Source: UBA1351 sp964627665
Lineage (GTDB): Bacteria; Bacillota; Clostridia; Lachnospirales; Vallitaleaceae
Assembly (NCBI GenBank): GCA_964627665.1
Contig: CAZVKG010000009.1
Span: 1 to 64,000, forward strand
Length of the DNA stretch: 64,000 bases
Direction of reading: 5' to 3'
In this document: piece by piece, positions 33,434 through 42,000 of the stretch
Numbering within the stretch: position 1 is the stretch's first letter
How the letters are laid out: each line of letters begins with the position of its first letter
The notes under the pieces: generated by a model
The model's database searches: none
What the model was told of the DNA's origin: nothing
What the model saw: the letters and a program-made list of their open reading frames with translations, nothing else
Program-made: the position numbers and the translations under genes

Positions 33434-35140
33434 TTAGTCTGTAACCGCCCCACGATCTGCTGAAGTCACAAGACGAATATACTTATTTAAGACACCACGT
33501 TGATAGCGATAAGGTGGCTCACTCCACAGCTTTCGTCTGTTTTCAAATTCTTCTTCAGTTAAATCCACATGAATCGAATTTGTTGTAATATCTATAGTAA
33601 TCATATCATAATTCTGAATAAGTGCAATAGGGCCTCCAACTTGGGCTTCCGGTGCAATATGACCGATAACGAGTCCATGACTACCTCCTGAATATCGACC
33701 ATCCGTAAGCATAGCTACTTTTCCGCCTAATCCTTTACCAATGACAATGGCGCTAATAGATAACATTTCCGGCATTCCCGGTCCACCTTTAGGCCCTTGA
33801 TAACGAATCACAATGACATCATTTTCAACAATCGAATTTTCCATTAAAGCTTTGGTTGCATCTTCTTCAGAATCAAACACTTTCGCAGGTCCAGTCATTG
33901 TCTTGACTGGGACTCCTGACATTTTACATACAGCACCATCCGGTGCTAGATTTCCTTTAAGAACATATAAAGGGCCCTCCGGTTTTAATGGGTGATCAAA
34001 GTCTCGAATGATTTCTTGATGCACATCCAAGTCCGGAAAATCATTCAGATTTTCTTCCACGGTCTTACCGGTCACTGTTAAGCAGTCACCGTGTAATAAT
34101 CCTTTTCGTAGTAATATTTTCATAACACCGGGAAGTCCACCCACATTACTTAAGTCTTGCATGACATATTTGCCACTGGGCTTTAAATCTGCCAAGTGTG
34201 GAACCTGTTTACGAATACGTTCAAAATCATCATAGGATAAATCAACATCAACCGAATGAGCCATACCTAATAGATGCAAAAAGGCATTAGTTGATCCACC
34301 GAGTGCCATAACAACGGTAATTGCATTTTCAAATGCTTTTTTTGTCATGATATCCCTCGGATATATGTCCATTTCTAATAACTTCACCACTTGTTTTCCG
34401 GCTCGAATGGCTTCTTCAGATTTTTTATTATCGATAGCTGATGTTGATGCATTTAAAGGCAATGACATTCCCATCGCTTCAATAGCCGATGCCATCGTAT
34501 TTGCTGTATACATACCGCCACAGGAACCGGCTCCCGGACAGGCAGTACATTCAATTTCATGCAAGCGTTTTTCATCAATCTCACCTTTATTAAATTGTCC
34601 GACAGCTTCAAATGCAGAAACAATATCAATATCTTGACCATCAAGTTTTCCGGGCTGAATGGTACCTCCATATACAAAAACAGCCGGGATATTTAATCGA
34701 CCAATACCTATCATGCATCCCGGCATATTTTTATCACATCCACCAATAGCTACAAGCCCATCAAGACGCTCGGCACCTACAACGGTCTCGATTGAATCCG
34801 CTATAACCTCACGACTGGGTAATGAATAGCGCATGCCTTCGTGCCCCATAGCAATACCGTCAGCCACCGTAATTGTGTTGAAAATCATTGGAGCTCCACC
34901 GGCTTCTCTAGCACCTTCTTTTGCTCGAAGGGCTATTTGATCGATGTGAATATTACAAGGTGTCACTTCACTCCATGTACTTGCTATACCAATCATTGGT
35001 TTCTTGAAGTCTTCATCCTGAAATCCGACTGCTCGAAGCATTGCCCGATTCGGCGTCCGATTTATTCCTTCACTAATATCTTTACTGTGTATCCGTAAGT
35101 CTTTATGTTCACATTGATCTTTACCATGACAACAACTCAT
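33434..35140 (-). CDS. ilvD: Dihydroxy-acid dehydratase
   Basis: IlvD dehydrates dihydroxyisovalerate and dihydroxymethylvalerate in valine, isoleucine and leucine synthesis, using an oxygen-sensitive Fe-S cluster. About 568 residues. Cluster cysteines lie in GGCDKNMPGC and in CTACPGAGSCGG. GGRYSGGSHG near the C-terminus (as DGRYSGGSHG) and the Mg-binding lysine region are typical. The ATG at 35140 is set by AAAGG nine bases upstream; two closer ATGs are too near the site. The start is unusually Cys/His-rich (SCCHGKDQCEHKD), which is not part of the usual family core. Confidence 0.94.
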   Translation of the reverse strand: MSCCHGKDQCEHKDLRIHSKDISEGINRTPNRAMLRAVGFQDEDFKKPMIGIASTWSEVTPCNIHIDQIALRAKEGAREAGGAPMIFNTITVADGIAMGHEGMRYSLPSREVIADSIETVVGAERLDGLVAIGGCDKNMPGCMIGIGRLNIPAVFVYGGTIQPGKLDGQDIDIVSAFEAVGQFNKGEIDEKRLHEIECTACPGAGSCGGMYTANTMASAIEAMGMSLPLNASTSAIDNKKSEEAIRAGKQVVKLLEMDIYPRDIMTKKAFENAITVVMALGGSTNAFLHLLGMAHSVDVDLSYDDFERIRKQVPHLADLKPSGKYVMQDLSNVGGLPGVMKILLRKGLLHGDCLTVTGKTVEENLNDFPDLDVHQEIIRDFDHPLKPEGPLYVLKGNLAPDGAVCKMSGVPVKTMTGPAKVFDSEEDATKALMENSIVENDVIVIRYQGPKGGPGMPEMLSISAIVIGKGLGGKVAMLTDGRYSGGSHGLVIGHIAPEAQVGGPIALIQNYDMITIDITTNSIHVDLTEEEFENRRKLWSEPPYRYQRGVLNKYIRLVTSADRGAVTD

Positions 35141-35186
35141 GATCATCATCCTTTCTAAAATACGTATCAATTTCTTGTTGTATTCT

Positions 35187-35215
35187 ATTATGAAGCAAAT
35201 GATAATGGTTGTCAA
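35187..35215 (-). promoter_or_regulatory. Promoter of ilvD
   Basis: On the minus strand a perfect TTGACA (35210-35215), 17-base spacer and CATAAT (35187-35192), about 47 bases before the ilvD ATG. ilvD can thus be expressed apart from the upstream leuCD-like pair. A near-palindromic CTAATTAGTAATTAG lies next to it at the end of the small-subunit gene. Confidence 0.65.
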
Positions 35216-35222
35216 TTACTAA

Positions 35223-35747
35223 TTAGTAATTAGTATCTGCGTAGCCGACCCAGCCTTCAGCTTCTACAAGCGCTCGGTCAAAGCCCTCAAGCTTAAAGGC
35301 ATATTCCTTCTGAATGTTTTCAGCCTTTAATGTCAATGTTGCTTTTTCAATATCCACAAAAGCTTCTGTATCTTTTCCGGAAAACGTATCGAACATATCA
35401 TCAATATTCGCTTCGCTAAGTTCTGTTGCTAGCATTCCGCAGTTGTACATATTTTGGCGGAAAATACGCGCAAAATTCACTGCGAAAACAGCATTAATAT
35501 CGTTAACCTCCAGCGCCCAAGGGGCATGCTCCCGAGAGGAACCACATCCAAAGTTAGAACGTGTGATTACCACTTTTTTTCCTTTAATATCTGAATTCGG
35601 ATTAAATCCATCAAGCTTCAAATCTTCAAGAAGATAAGGCTTTAAGGCTTCTTTGGTAATCTCTGTTAAATATTTTGCCGGAATAATTTCATCCGTATTA
35701 ATGTCACTTCTGTCTAAAAACAAGACTTTCCCGCTAAATGATTTCAT
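35223..35747 (-). CDS. Aconitase-superfamily small subunit (second LeuD-like)
   Basis: Small swivel subunit of 174 residues, the short class of isopropylmalate/homoaconitate dehydratases. It opens with FLDRSDINTDEIIPAKYLTE; the substrate-recognition loop after the lysine reads YLTE, unlike the first copy at 4534. NFGCGSSREHAPWAL near 71 is conserved. The ATG at 35747 follows GGAGGGC and overlaps the large-subunit stop region. Substrate could be isopropylmalate, citramalate/methylmalate, homoaconitate or another 2-hydroxyacid. The nearby ilvD favours branched-chain synthesis. Confidence 0.85.
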   Translation of the reverse strand: MKSFSGKVLFLDRSDINTDEIIPAKYLTEITKEALKPYLLEDLKLDGFNPNSDIKGKKVVITRSNFGCGSSREHAPWALEVNDINAVFAVNFARIFRQNMYNCGMLATELSEANIDDMFDTFSGKDTEAFVDIEKATLTLKAENIQKEYAFKLEGFDRALVEAEGWVGYADTNY

Positions 35748-35748
35748 C

Positions 35749-37041
35749 TTATTGCCCTCCTTCAAATAGTGTCGAATTGGTAATAACACCTTCAATGGCT
35801 GTAGCTGCTGCAGTCGCTGGACTCATCAGATGAACCATTCCACCGCGTCCCATACGTCCGTTAAAGTTACGGTTTGTCGTTGATGCACACGCTTCCCCTT
35901 CAGCTAATACACCATTGCTCATTCCTAAACAAGCACCACAGGTCGGATTCGTAACACAAAACCCTGCTTCCATAAAAATATCGATAAGCCCTTCTTTTAA
36001 AGCCATTTGATAAATGGCCGGTGTTGCGGGGGATAAGACACCACGTAGATCATCACTTATTGTTTTGCCCTTTAATACTTGAGCTGCAATACGAAGGTCT
36101 TCAATACGTCCGTTCGTACAAGAACCAATATATACCTGATCGATTTTTGTGCCTTCCATTTTAGTCACTGGCTTAACTTGATCCGGTTTAAATCCAAAGG
36201 TAACCATTGGCTCTAAGTCAGATAAGTCATATGTATAAACCGCTTCATATTTAGCATCAGCATCCGATGTCCATTGGCTATATTCTTCCAATGCTTGTTC
36301 CTTTGAATCAAACTCATCTTGAATAAATGGCCATAAATAGTCAACCGTTGTTATATCCGGATAACAGATACCTGACGTTCCTCCAGCTTCAATTGCCATA
36401 TTACATAAGGTCATACGGGATTCCATAGACATCTCTTCAACAATATTTCCGGCAAACTCCATTACACAGTTTGTTGCGCCGTTTACACCGATTTGATTGA
36501 TGATATAGAGAATAGCATCTTTGGCGTACACGCCTTTGGGTAATTGTCCTGTTAATTCAAACTTCATTGTTTTTGGTTCTTTAAAAGAACATACCCCTTT
36601 TAATATGCCAACTTCAAGATCTGTTGTTCCAACACCTGCTGCAAAAGCTCCAAACGCACCATGAGTACAGGTATGACTATCTCCCATAATAATCGTGTAT
36701 CCAGGACGAACAAATCCTTTTTCCGGGAAAATGGCATGACACACACCATTACGACCGATATCAAAAAAGTCTTTAATCTGATGGCGTTTTGCCCAATCAC
36801 GTAAAATCTTTCCTTGTTCTGCTGTTTTAGAGTCTTTGGCCGGTGTAACATGATCAATAACTGCTTTAATCTTTGTTGGATCAAATACACGGTCCATGTC
36901 TCTCGCCATTAAATCTGTAATCGCAATTGGTGTTGTAATCTCGTGGCAGAAAACCGCATCTAATTTTACAATGGTTGTATCTTCAAATGGTTTGTCAATT
37001 TGATGTGCGTCAAATATTTTTTGTGCAATTGTTTTACCCAT
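35749..37041 (-). CDS. Aconitase-superfamily large subunit (second LeuC-like)
   Basis: Large subunit of 430 residues, shorter than the 470-residue LeuC at 3109 and closer in length to the LeuC/HacA class of archaea and many Clostridia. Motifs: GDSHTCTHGAFGAFA near 118, cluster Cys in GSCTNGRIEDL near 298, and PTCGACLGMSNG near 358-361. It would form a heterodimer with the following small subunit. Its promoter lies inside a long palindrome (37111-37152). It is probably a branched-chain enzyme by context with ilvD. Real substrate unknown. Confidence 0.87.
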   Translation of the reverse strand: MGKTIAQKIFDAHQIDKPFEDTTIVKLDAVFCHEITTPIAITDLMARDMDRVFDPTKIKAVIDHVTPAKDSKTAEQGKILRDWAKRHQIKDFFDIGRNGVCHAIFPEKGFVRPGYTIIMGDSHTCTHGAFGAFAAGVGTTDLEVGILKGVCSFKEPKTMKFELTGQLPKGVYAKDAILYIINQIGVNGATNCVMEFAGNIVEEMSMESRMTLCNMAIEAGGTSGICYPDITTVDYLWPFIQDEFDSKEQALEEYSQWTSDADAKYEAVYTYDLSDLEPMVTFGFKPDQVKPVTKMEGTKIDQVYIGSCTNGRIEDLRIAAQVLKGKTISDDLRGVLSPATPAIYQMALKEGLIDIFMEAGFCVTNPTCGACLGMSNGVLAEGEACASTTNRNFNGRMGRGGMVHLMSPATAAATAIEGVITNSTLFEGGQ

Positions 37042-37110
37042 ATTTTTTCTCCTTTTTTCACTTTAAGAAAGTCCGCTTTCGGCTTTCACTTCAACACTTT
37101 ACTCAATCAT

Positions 37111-37152
37111 AGTTTAAGTGGTTTACCTTGAATTGTCAAGGCAAACCACTTA
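37111..37152 (-). promoter_or_regulatory. Promoter of the second leuCD pair overlapped by a 38-base palindrome
   Basis: On the minus strand TTGACA (37134-37139), 17-base spacer, TAAACT (37111-37116). The palindrome TAAGTGGTTT-A-CCTTGA / TCAAGG-C-AAACCACTTA spans 37115-37152 with one mismatched pair and a 4-base centre. It covers the -35 and touches the -10. No U-run follows on either strand, so it reads as an operator rather than a terminator. By symmetry a second promoter-like pair, TTGAAT-17-TATAAT (37128-37156), points the other way. Confidence 0.65.
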
Positions 37153-37189
37153 TAATCTCGGTTCTCAATATAACGATTTATGATACCTC

Positions 37190-38731
37190 TTATAACACAC
37201 GCTTAGCACCGATAAAAGGTAATTGACTCATCCATCCAAAAGCCGGTGTTATTCGCACACCTGATGTCGTTGTTGCATGAATAGACTGCCCGCCACCCAT
37301 ATATATTGCCACATGAGAGACACGTCCTGATTTACCATAAAACAATAAATCTCCAGGAATTAATTCATTCTTGTCAACATAGGTTCCTTGCAAGTATTGA
37401 TCTCTTGATGAGCGATTTAATAAAACACCAAATGGCGCATATATTTGTTGTGTAAAAGAAGAACAATCAAGTCCTTTGGTTAAACTCGTTCCACCATATC
37501 GATAGGGTGTTCCGATAAATTGTTTTGCATATGCAATCAGTTGGTCTACATCTGCATCTGAATTCTCATGAATACTTTTCGTCATACTAACTTCTTCATC
37601 ATTTAAAATACGAACGAATTCTTTGTATGCATATCCCTGTACCGCATTTTGGGTAAGAACTATATACCATTCACCTTCTTCCCCTTTGATGGTTACACGT
37701 TGATTCATGGTCAGTTTTCCGATTTTATTATCGTCATTTTCCAAAGATGGCGATGATCGAAAGTTCAAAACATCCGTAGTAATAATACCGATTTTCTCTG
37801 ATACTGTTTCTTTAGAATCTATGGATTTTTTCATTGACTCTTCTGCAACTTTTTCTTCTTCAGTGGCTTCAACAAAGTCATCAATATATTCACTCAAGTC
37901 TTTATTATTTTCAAAGTTTTTAAAAAGACGTAAGTTTAATAAAATCGCTTGTTCTTTGGTACTTAAGGATTTGGGGTTCAAGTAGATACCACCATCTTCA
38001 CCCTCAGTTCCACGAACTAAACCATTGCCAACTGCCTTTTTCATAGCTTGATCGGCCCAGTCTGATATCTCATTTTTATCAGTAAATTCAAACTTTGTCG
38101 GATTCTCTGATAATAACTCTACTTGAGCTCGCAACTCAATCGCATCACTTAATCGAATAAAAATAACAATCATTTCTTCCCGGGTTATTTTCTGATCCGG
38201 ATAGAAATACCCACTATTTCCATGTATCAGCCCTAAAACATAGCCTTTAACTGCATGTATGTTCTCTGTATCTTTAAATGTATTTTCTTCTAATGAGACA
38301 CTATCTAATTGACCAAACATCTTTTCAAATGCGGTTACAATAAGCTCAACAAATTCTTCACGCGAAATATTTTCTTGAAGATTATGATATAAATTCTCCG
38401 TTATATAGCCTTTTTCTTGTGCTTCGTTGAATTCTTCAATCGCCCATGCTGAAGGCTCTGATTCTACTGCATTTACTGGATTTGCAAAAACAAAAATGAA
38501 TATATGCAGAAATAAAAATAATGGGACAGTCACCTTGAATTTTGTCTTTTTTGTCTTGTGTCGAAAAAGCTGCATACCTAAAAAACCTCCTATCGGTCCA
38601 AAAAAAGCCCACATTAATAAAACCTTTTCCGGAATCCTGTACTTGTTATTCATGGCTTTAACTTTATCAAAACCATATATGAAAAAAGTCAGTCCGTTTA
38701 TAATTCCATAAATTATGCCAAAATATTCCAT
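37190..38731 (-). CDS. DUF1294-SLH-SH3-NlpC/P60 cell-wall protein
   Basis: A 513-residue multidomain protein. Residues 1-85 form a DUF1294 membrane module (YGFDKVKA, RIPEKVLL, GPIGGFLGMQLFRHKT) with about three hydrophobic segments. Residues about 92-300 contain SLH-like repeats (ITREEMIVIFIRL, ISDWADQAMKKAV). An SH3b domain lies at about 315-375 (VLNFRSSPS). The C-terminal NlpC/P60 peptidase domain has catalytic Cys423 in GLDCSSF, His473 in SHVAIYMG and His485. It likely binds and cuts peptidoglycan outside the membrane. Fusion of DUF1294 to these domains is unusual. Terminator-like structure and promoter of the next operon follow. Confidence 0.85.
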   Translation of the reverse strand: MEYFGIIYGIINGLTFFIYGFDKVKAMNNKYRIPEKVLLMWAFFGPIGGFLGMQLFRHKTKKTKFKVTVPLFLFLHIFIFVFANPVNAVESEPSAWAIEEFNEAQEKGYITENLYHNLQENISREEFVELIVTAFEKMFGQLDSVSLEENTFKDTENIHAVKGYVLGLIHGNSGYFYPDQKITREEMIVIFIRLSDAIELRAQVELLSENPTKFEFTDKNEISDWADQAMKKAVGNGLVRGTEGEDGGIYLNPKSLSTKEQAILLNLRLFKNFENNKDLSEYIDDFVEATEEEKVAEESMKKSIDSKETVSEKIGIITTDVLNFRSSPSLENDDNKIGKLTMNQRVTIKGEEGEWYIVLTQNAVQGYAYKEFVRILNDEEVSMTKSIHENSDADVDQLIAYAKQFIGTPYRYGGTSLTKGLDCSSFTQQIYAPFGVLLNRSSRDQYLQGTYVDKNELIPGDLLFYGKSGRVSHVAIYMGGGQSIHATTTSGVRITPAFGWMSQLPFIGAKRVL

Positions 38732-38777
38732 TCATTCTCCTTAACAAAACACATCCCTTACATTATAACCTAATATT

Positions 38778-38818
38778 AAAAAAATTGTAAGACTAGATAA
38801 TGAACATAGTCTTACAAT
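38778..38818 (-). terminator. Terminator of the sugar-isomerase-like gene
   Basis: ATTGTAAGACTA/TAGTCTTACAAT, a 12-bp perfect stem with an 11-base loop, followed on the minus strand by seven U. It lies after the 38850-39674 gene. Confidence 0.88.
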
Positions 38819-38849
38819 CCTATTACAAATTAAATTATGCTTTTAGCGC

Positions 38850-39674
38850 CTAAGCCAATAAATTCGTTAAAAATTCTTGACTTTTTTTAAGGTCTGCATC
38901 CGTCTGTCCTTCAATGATGATATCTAATCCAGGTCTATATTTATTAATCATTTGCTTGATAAAATCATAATCCATAAGGCCGTCTCCAATGGGTACTTGA
39001 ACGAGTTTGTCTCCTTCAACTATAAAGTCTTTAGCGTGAAAGACTGCAATTTTATCTCCATATAACTCAAACGCTTCCTGAATAATCGCATTTCTGCTTT
39101 CATAATTTTCCATACACAAAAAATTATAAGGATCTAAAATCGCTAATACATTTGTAGAATCCAGTTCATCAATCAAACGCTTCATCTGTTTTGGTGTGCC
39201 CATTGAATGATGATACGCACCTTCAATACCAACACACATTCCATGATTTTGAGCTACTTCTACAAGTTCACGAAAAATCTCAAGTACTTTCTGATACGCT
39301 TCTTCTGAGTGATTGTCCGGATGATACGTCCAGTTTTTCATGAACGATCCTGTTTCAGTACCCACTAAATAGCCACCGAGTTCTTTACCATACTTAAGGT
39401 ATTCTTTAAATCGTGCTATACCTTCTTCCACCACATCTTCATCTAAAAGATTAAAATAACTTCCAATAAGTCCAATATGAATGTTATGGTTCTTAAATGC
39501 TTGACCTATTTTAAATGCCGCACCCGGTGATAAATATCCGGCTTTTTCTGAAACGCCTTCAATAGATTTATATGCAACAAGTTGTACCGACTCAAAGCCT
39601 TGAAGTTCAAGACGAGAAGCCAACTCTTCTGCCGATCCTTTGTCTGCTATATCATGTCCACGTGTTCCTATCAT
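38850..39674 (-). CDS. Sugar phosphate isomerase/epimerase-like TIM-barrel protein
   Basis: A xylose-isomerase-like TIM barrel of 274 residues. Likely metal ligands are the Glu of GIEGAYHHS near 151, Asp of AILDPYN near 183, His of AVFHAKDF near 215 and Glu of IIIEGQT near 258. The ATG at 39674 follows GAGAGG; a longer frame starts at 39713 without a good site. It lies just downstream of a sugar ABC importer and may be expressed with it by read-through. Substrate unknown; such proteins epimerise or isomerise keto sugars, inositols or their phosphates. Confidence 0.82.
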   Translation of the reverse strand: MIGTRGHDIADKGSAEELASRLELQGFESVQLVAYKSIEGVSEKAGYLSPGAAFKIGQAFKNHNIHIGLIGSYFNLLDEDVVEEGIARFKEYLKYGKELGGYLVGTETGSFMKNWTYHPDNHSEEAYQKVLEIFRELVEVAQNHGMCVGIEGAYHHSMGTPKQMKRLIDELDSTNVLAILDPYNFLCMENYESRNAIIQEAFELYGDKIAVFHAKDFIVEGDKLVQVPIGDGLMDYDFIKQMINKYRPGLDIIIEGQTDADLKKSQEFLTNLLA

Positions 39675-39729
39675 TATACTAAAACCTCTCTTTCTCGTGT
39701 TTTTTTTATTCAATATCCTATTATAGCTG

Positions 39730-39774
39730 AAAAAAAGCAGAAAGTTAACCTTTTTATGTTAACTTTCTGCTTTT
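39730..39774 (-). terminator. Terminator of the first MalE-type binding protein gene
   Basis: AAAAGCAGAAAGTTAAC/GTTAACTTTCTGCTTTT, a 17-bp perfect stem with an 8-base loop and seven U on the minus strand. It separates the ABC operon from the isomerase-like gene. Confidence 0.92.
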
Positions 39775-39786
39775 CCACTTTTTTTA

Positions 39787-41133
39787 TTAGTTATTGCCTT
39801 CTAATTCTACCCATTTTGTTTCTATTTCTTGACAAGTTTGATCTTTGTTTTTGACACCAGCTATATACCCTTGCATGATTTCACCAAAAGCTTGATGGAA
39901 ACTATCTGTTGAATATACGACACCAAGTGTTCCTGCACCTTCATTATTTACATGTACGTTCCCTTGCTTAATAATTTCAAAGTCAGGTGCCACACCTTCA
40001 GTTATCGGAGGAATGACTCCGGCCACATCTGAAAACCAACTTTTCCCATAATCTGATGTATACCACCAGTTTACAAAGTCTAATGTTTCATCCAAAACAT
40101 CAGAATCTTTATAAATTCGGACAGCTTGGTCCGAACCTGCAATAACTTTACATGCATCCGGATTATCATTTATGGGATATCCGTCAAATCCAATTGAGAT
40201 GTTTGGATCAATTTTTAATACATCCGCTTCAATCCAAGCCCCTTGTCCAACAACCATCGCTGTCTGGCCGGAAGCTAATGCCGCAATCTCAGTACTAAGG
40301 TCGGATTCAAGAATCTTATCATCACCATACTTCACTACAAGATCTATAAAATTAAAGAAGTCATTATATAACTCAGGATAATCTTGCATCTTTGCCTCAC
40401 CATTGATAAACGCATTGACCAAACCTTCAACATCCTCCGGTTGAGCAGCATCTAAATAGTGTTGGAATACATGTTTAAAGACCCACCACTCTGCAAAACC
40501 AGAAGTGAATGCCTGATAACCTGCCTCTTCAATTTTAATCGCTGCATTTTCTAATTCGGATAACGTTTGTGGAAATTCTGTAATTCCTACTTCTTCAAAA
40601 ATCCCTTTATTATATACAATTCCAAAGAAATTCCCCTTAATACTTAATCCATGCACCTCATCACCAGACATCATAACATTTTTAACCGGATCTGACATAG
40701 CTTCTGCTAATGGTTGATTAGCAAGATTGACTGAATAATCAAGATATACACCAATCTCTTTACCTGAAGTCGATGAAAAAATATCGGGTGCCTCTCCAGA
40801 ATTTAATTTTGTTTTCAAAAGTGTCGGATAATCATTTTGTGTTGTTTCATAGTTAATTGTCACGTTTGGCTTAACCGTTTTATATTCTGCGATTAAAGTT
40901 TCAATTGCTTCTGCATATTCAGGCATTGAGATAAACATATATATCTCCGCTTCTGCCTCTTCCGATGTTTCACTATTACTTTCTCCACCTGTTTCATTTG
41001 TTGTGTCTGAATCCGATGTGTTCGAGTCTATCATTGTTGTTGTGTCCTGACCCTCCTCATCCGTTTTCCCGCATCCTGCAAACAATGTTGCCATCATAAG
41101 CAAAATCAATAGTACGCTCATACTTTTTTTCAT
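39787..41133 (-). CDS. Extracellular sugar-binding lipoprotein, system 1
   Basis: Family 1 solute-binding protein of 448 residues. The signal peptide ends in the lipobox LFAGC (Cys near 22), followed by a Ser/Thr/Glu-rich linker (about 25-62) and the MalE-like fold (YETTQNDYPTLLKTKLNSGEAPDIF near 97). SGQTAMVVGQGAWIEA near 290 is the typical second-lobe motif. The ATG at 41133 follows AGGAGAG. It ends an operon with two permeases upstream (42887 to 41161). The ATPase is missing, so a shared MsmX-type ATPase elsewhere is expected. Sugar unknown; possibly an alpha-glucoside. Confidence 0.9.
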   Translation of the reverse strand: MKKSMSVLLILLMMATLFAGCGKTDEEGQDTTTMIDSNTSDSDTTNETGGESNSETSEEAEAEIYMFISMPEYAEAIETLIAEYKTVKPNVTINYETTQNDYPTLLKTKLNSGEAPDIFSSTSGKEIGVYLDYSVNLANQPLAEAMSDPVKNVMMSGDEVHGLSIKGNFFGIVYNKGIFEEVGITEFPQTLSELENAAIKIEEAGYQAFTSGFAEWWVFKHVFQHYLDAAQPEDVEGLVNAFINGEAKMQDYPELYNDFFNFIDLVVKYGDDKILESDLSTEIAALASGQTAMVVGQGAWIEADVLKIDPNISIGFDGYPINDNPDACKVIAGSDQAVRIYKDSDVLDETLDFVNWWYTSDYGKSWFSDVAGVIPPITEGVAPDFEIIKQGNVHVNNEGAGTLGVVYSTDSFHQAFGEIMQGYIAGVKNKDQTCQEIETKWVELEGNN

Positions 41134-41160
41134 AAACAAATCTCTCCTTTTCTTGAATAA

Positions 41161-42000
41161 TTATCCTTTGACCGCTCCGGCAACTACACCATCTACGATA
41201 TATCTTTGTAGAAGCACAAAAAATATAATTGATGGTAATACAGCTAATACCATAGCTGTCATTGCATAGTGCCATTGCGTGTTAAACTGACCAACGAATG
41301 TATACGCGGATAATACTAATGTTTTTGTTTTTTGATCACTATTTACCATTAATAAAGGTAACAAGAAGTCGTTCCATATCCACATAACATTCAAAACGAT
41401 AACGGTTGCACTCACTGATTTAAGTAAAGGAAATATAACACTGATAAAAGTTTTTAATGTAGATGCTCCATCAATTAATGCACTTTCATCCAAAGATTTT
41501 GGTATCGTCTTCATAAAATTAAAATAGATAAACGTTGCCATTGGTATACCAAAACCCCAATACTGAATTCCAAGTCCCCATGTACTTCCTGATAGTCCTA
41601 TACTACTCATTACCTTTAATAAAGTAATCATAATTGTCTGAAACGGGATAAGCATTGGCGTAATGATAAACAAATGTGTCCACGCTGTATATTTTGTTCG
41701 TCTTCTGTCCAAAATATATGCCGGCAAAGCTGAAAAAAGAATGATTCCACTAATTCCAATCGCTGTTATCACAATGTTATTTAAAAATAATTGACGATAA
41801 TTCATCTTATCCATGACATCAACATAATTTTGTATGGCTAATTGCTTTGGCAATGCAATGACATCAAGCACAACTTCACCAAATGGTTTTAATGAATTGA
41901 TAAACATAAGGAACACCGGATAAATATAAATAATTGCTATTAAAATCATTACAAGTTCAAGCAATACCGTCTTCACTTTCTTCGTTATTATATGCTTCAT
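41161..42000 (-). CDS. Sugar ABC transporter permease, MalG type, system 1
   Basis: Permease of 279 residues with six predicted membrane segments and the EAA loop ESALIDGASTLKTFISVIFPLLKS near 177-200. It shares its boundary base with the MalF-type gene upstream, so it is translationally coupled. Together with 42000-42887 and the binding protein it forms a carbohydrate importer lacking its own ATPase. Regulation probably comes from the divergent YesM/YesN genes at 43061-45578. Confidence 0.92.
   Translation of the reverse strand: MKHIITKKVKTVLLELVMILIAIIYIYPVFLMFINSLKPFGEVVLDVIALPKQLAIQNYVDVMDKMNYRQLFLNNIVITAIGISGIILFSALPAYILDRRRTKYTAWTHLFIITPMLIPFQTIMITLLKVMSSIGLSGSTWGLGIQYWGFGIPMATFIYFNFMKTIPKSLDESALIDGASTLKTFISVIFPLLKSVSATVIVLNVMWIWNDFLLPLLMVNSDQKTKTLVLSAYTFVGQFNTQWHYAMTAMVLAVLPSIIFFVLLQRYIVDGVVAGAVKG

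Noticed and set aside
35141..35222. T-box or riboswitch upstream of ilvD
   Set aside because: Only about 80 bases separate the genes and an ordinary promoter accounts for them; no structured leader is visible.
37115..37152. Long palindrome as a transcription terminator of the NlpC/P60 gene
   Set aside because: No U-run follows on the minus strand (AACTATGATTG), and good promoter elements coincide with the palindrome, so an operator is the better reading.
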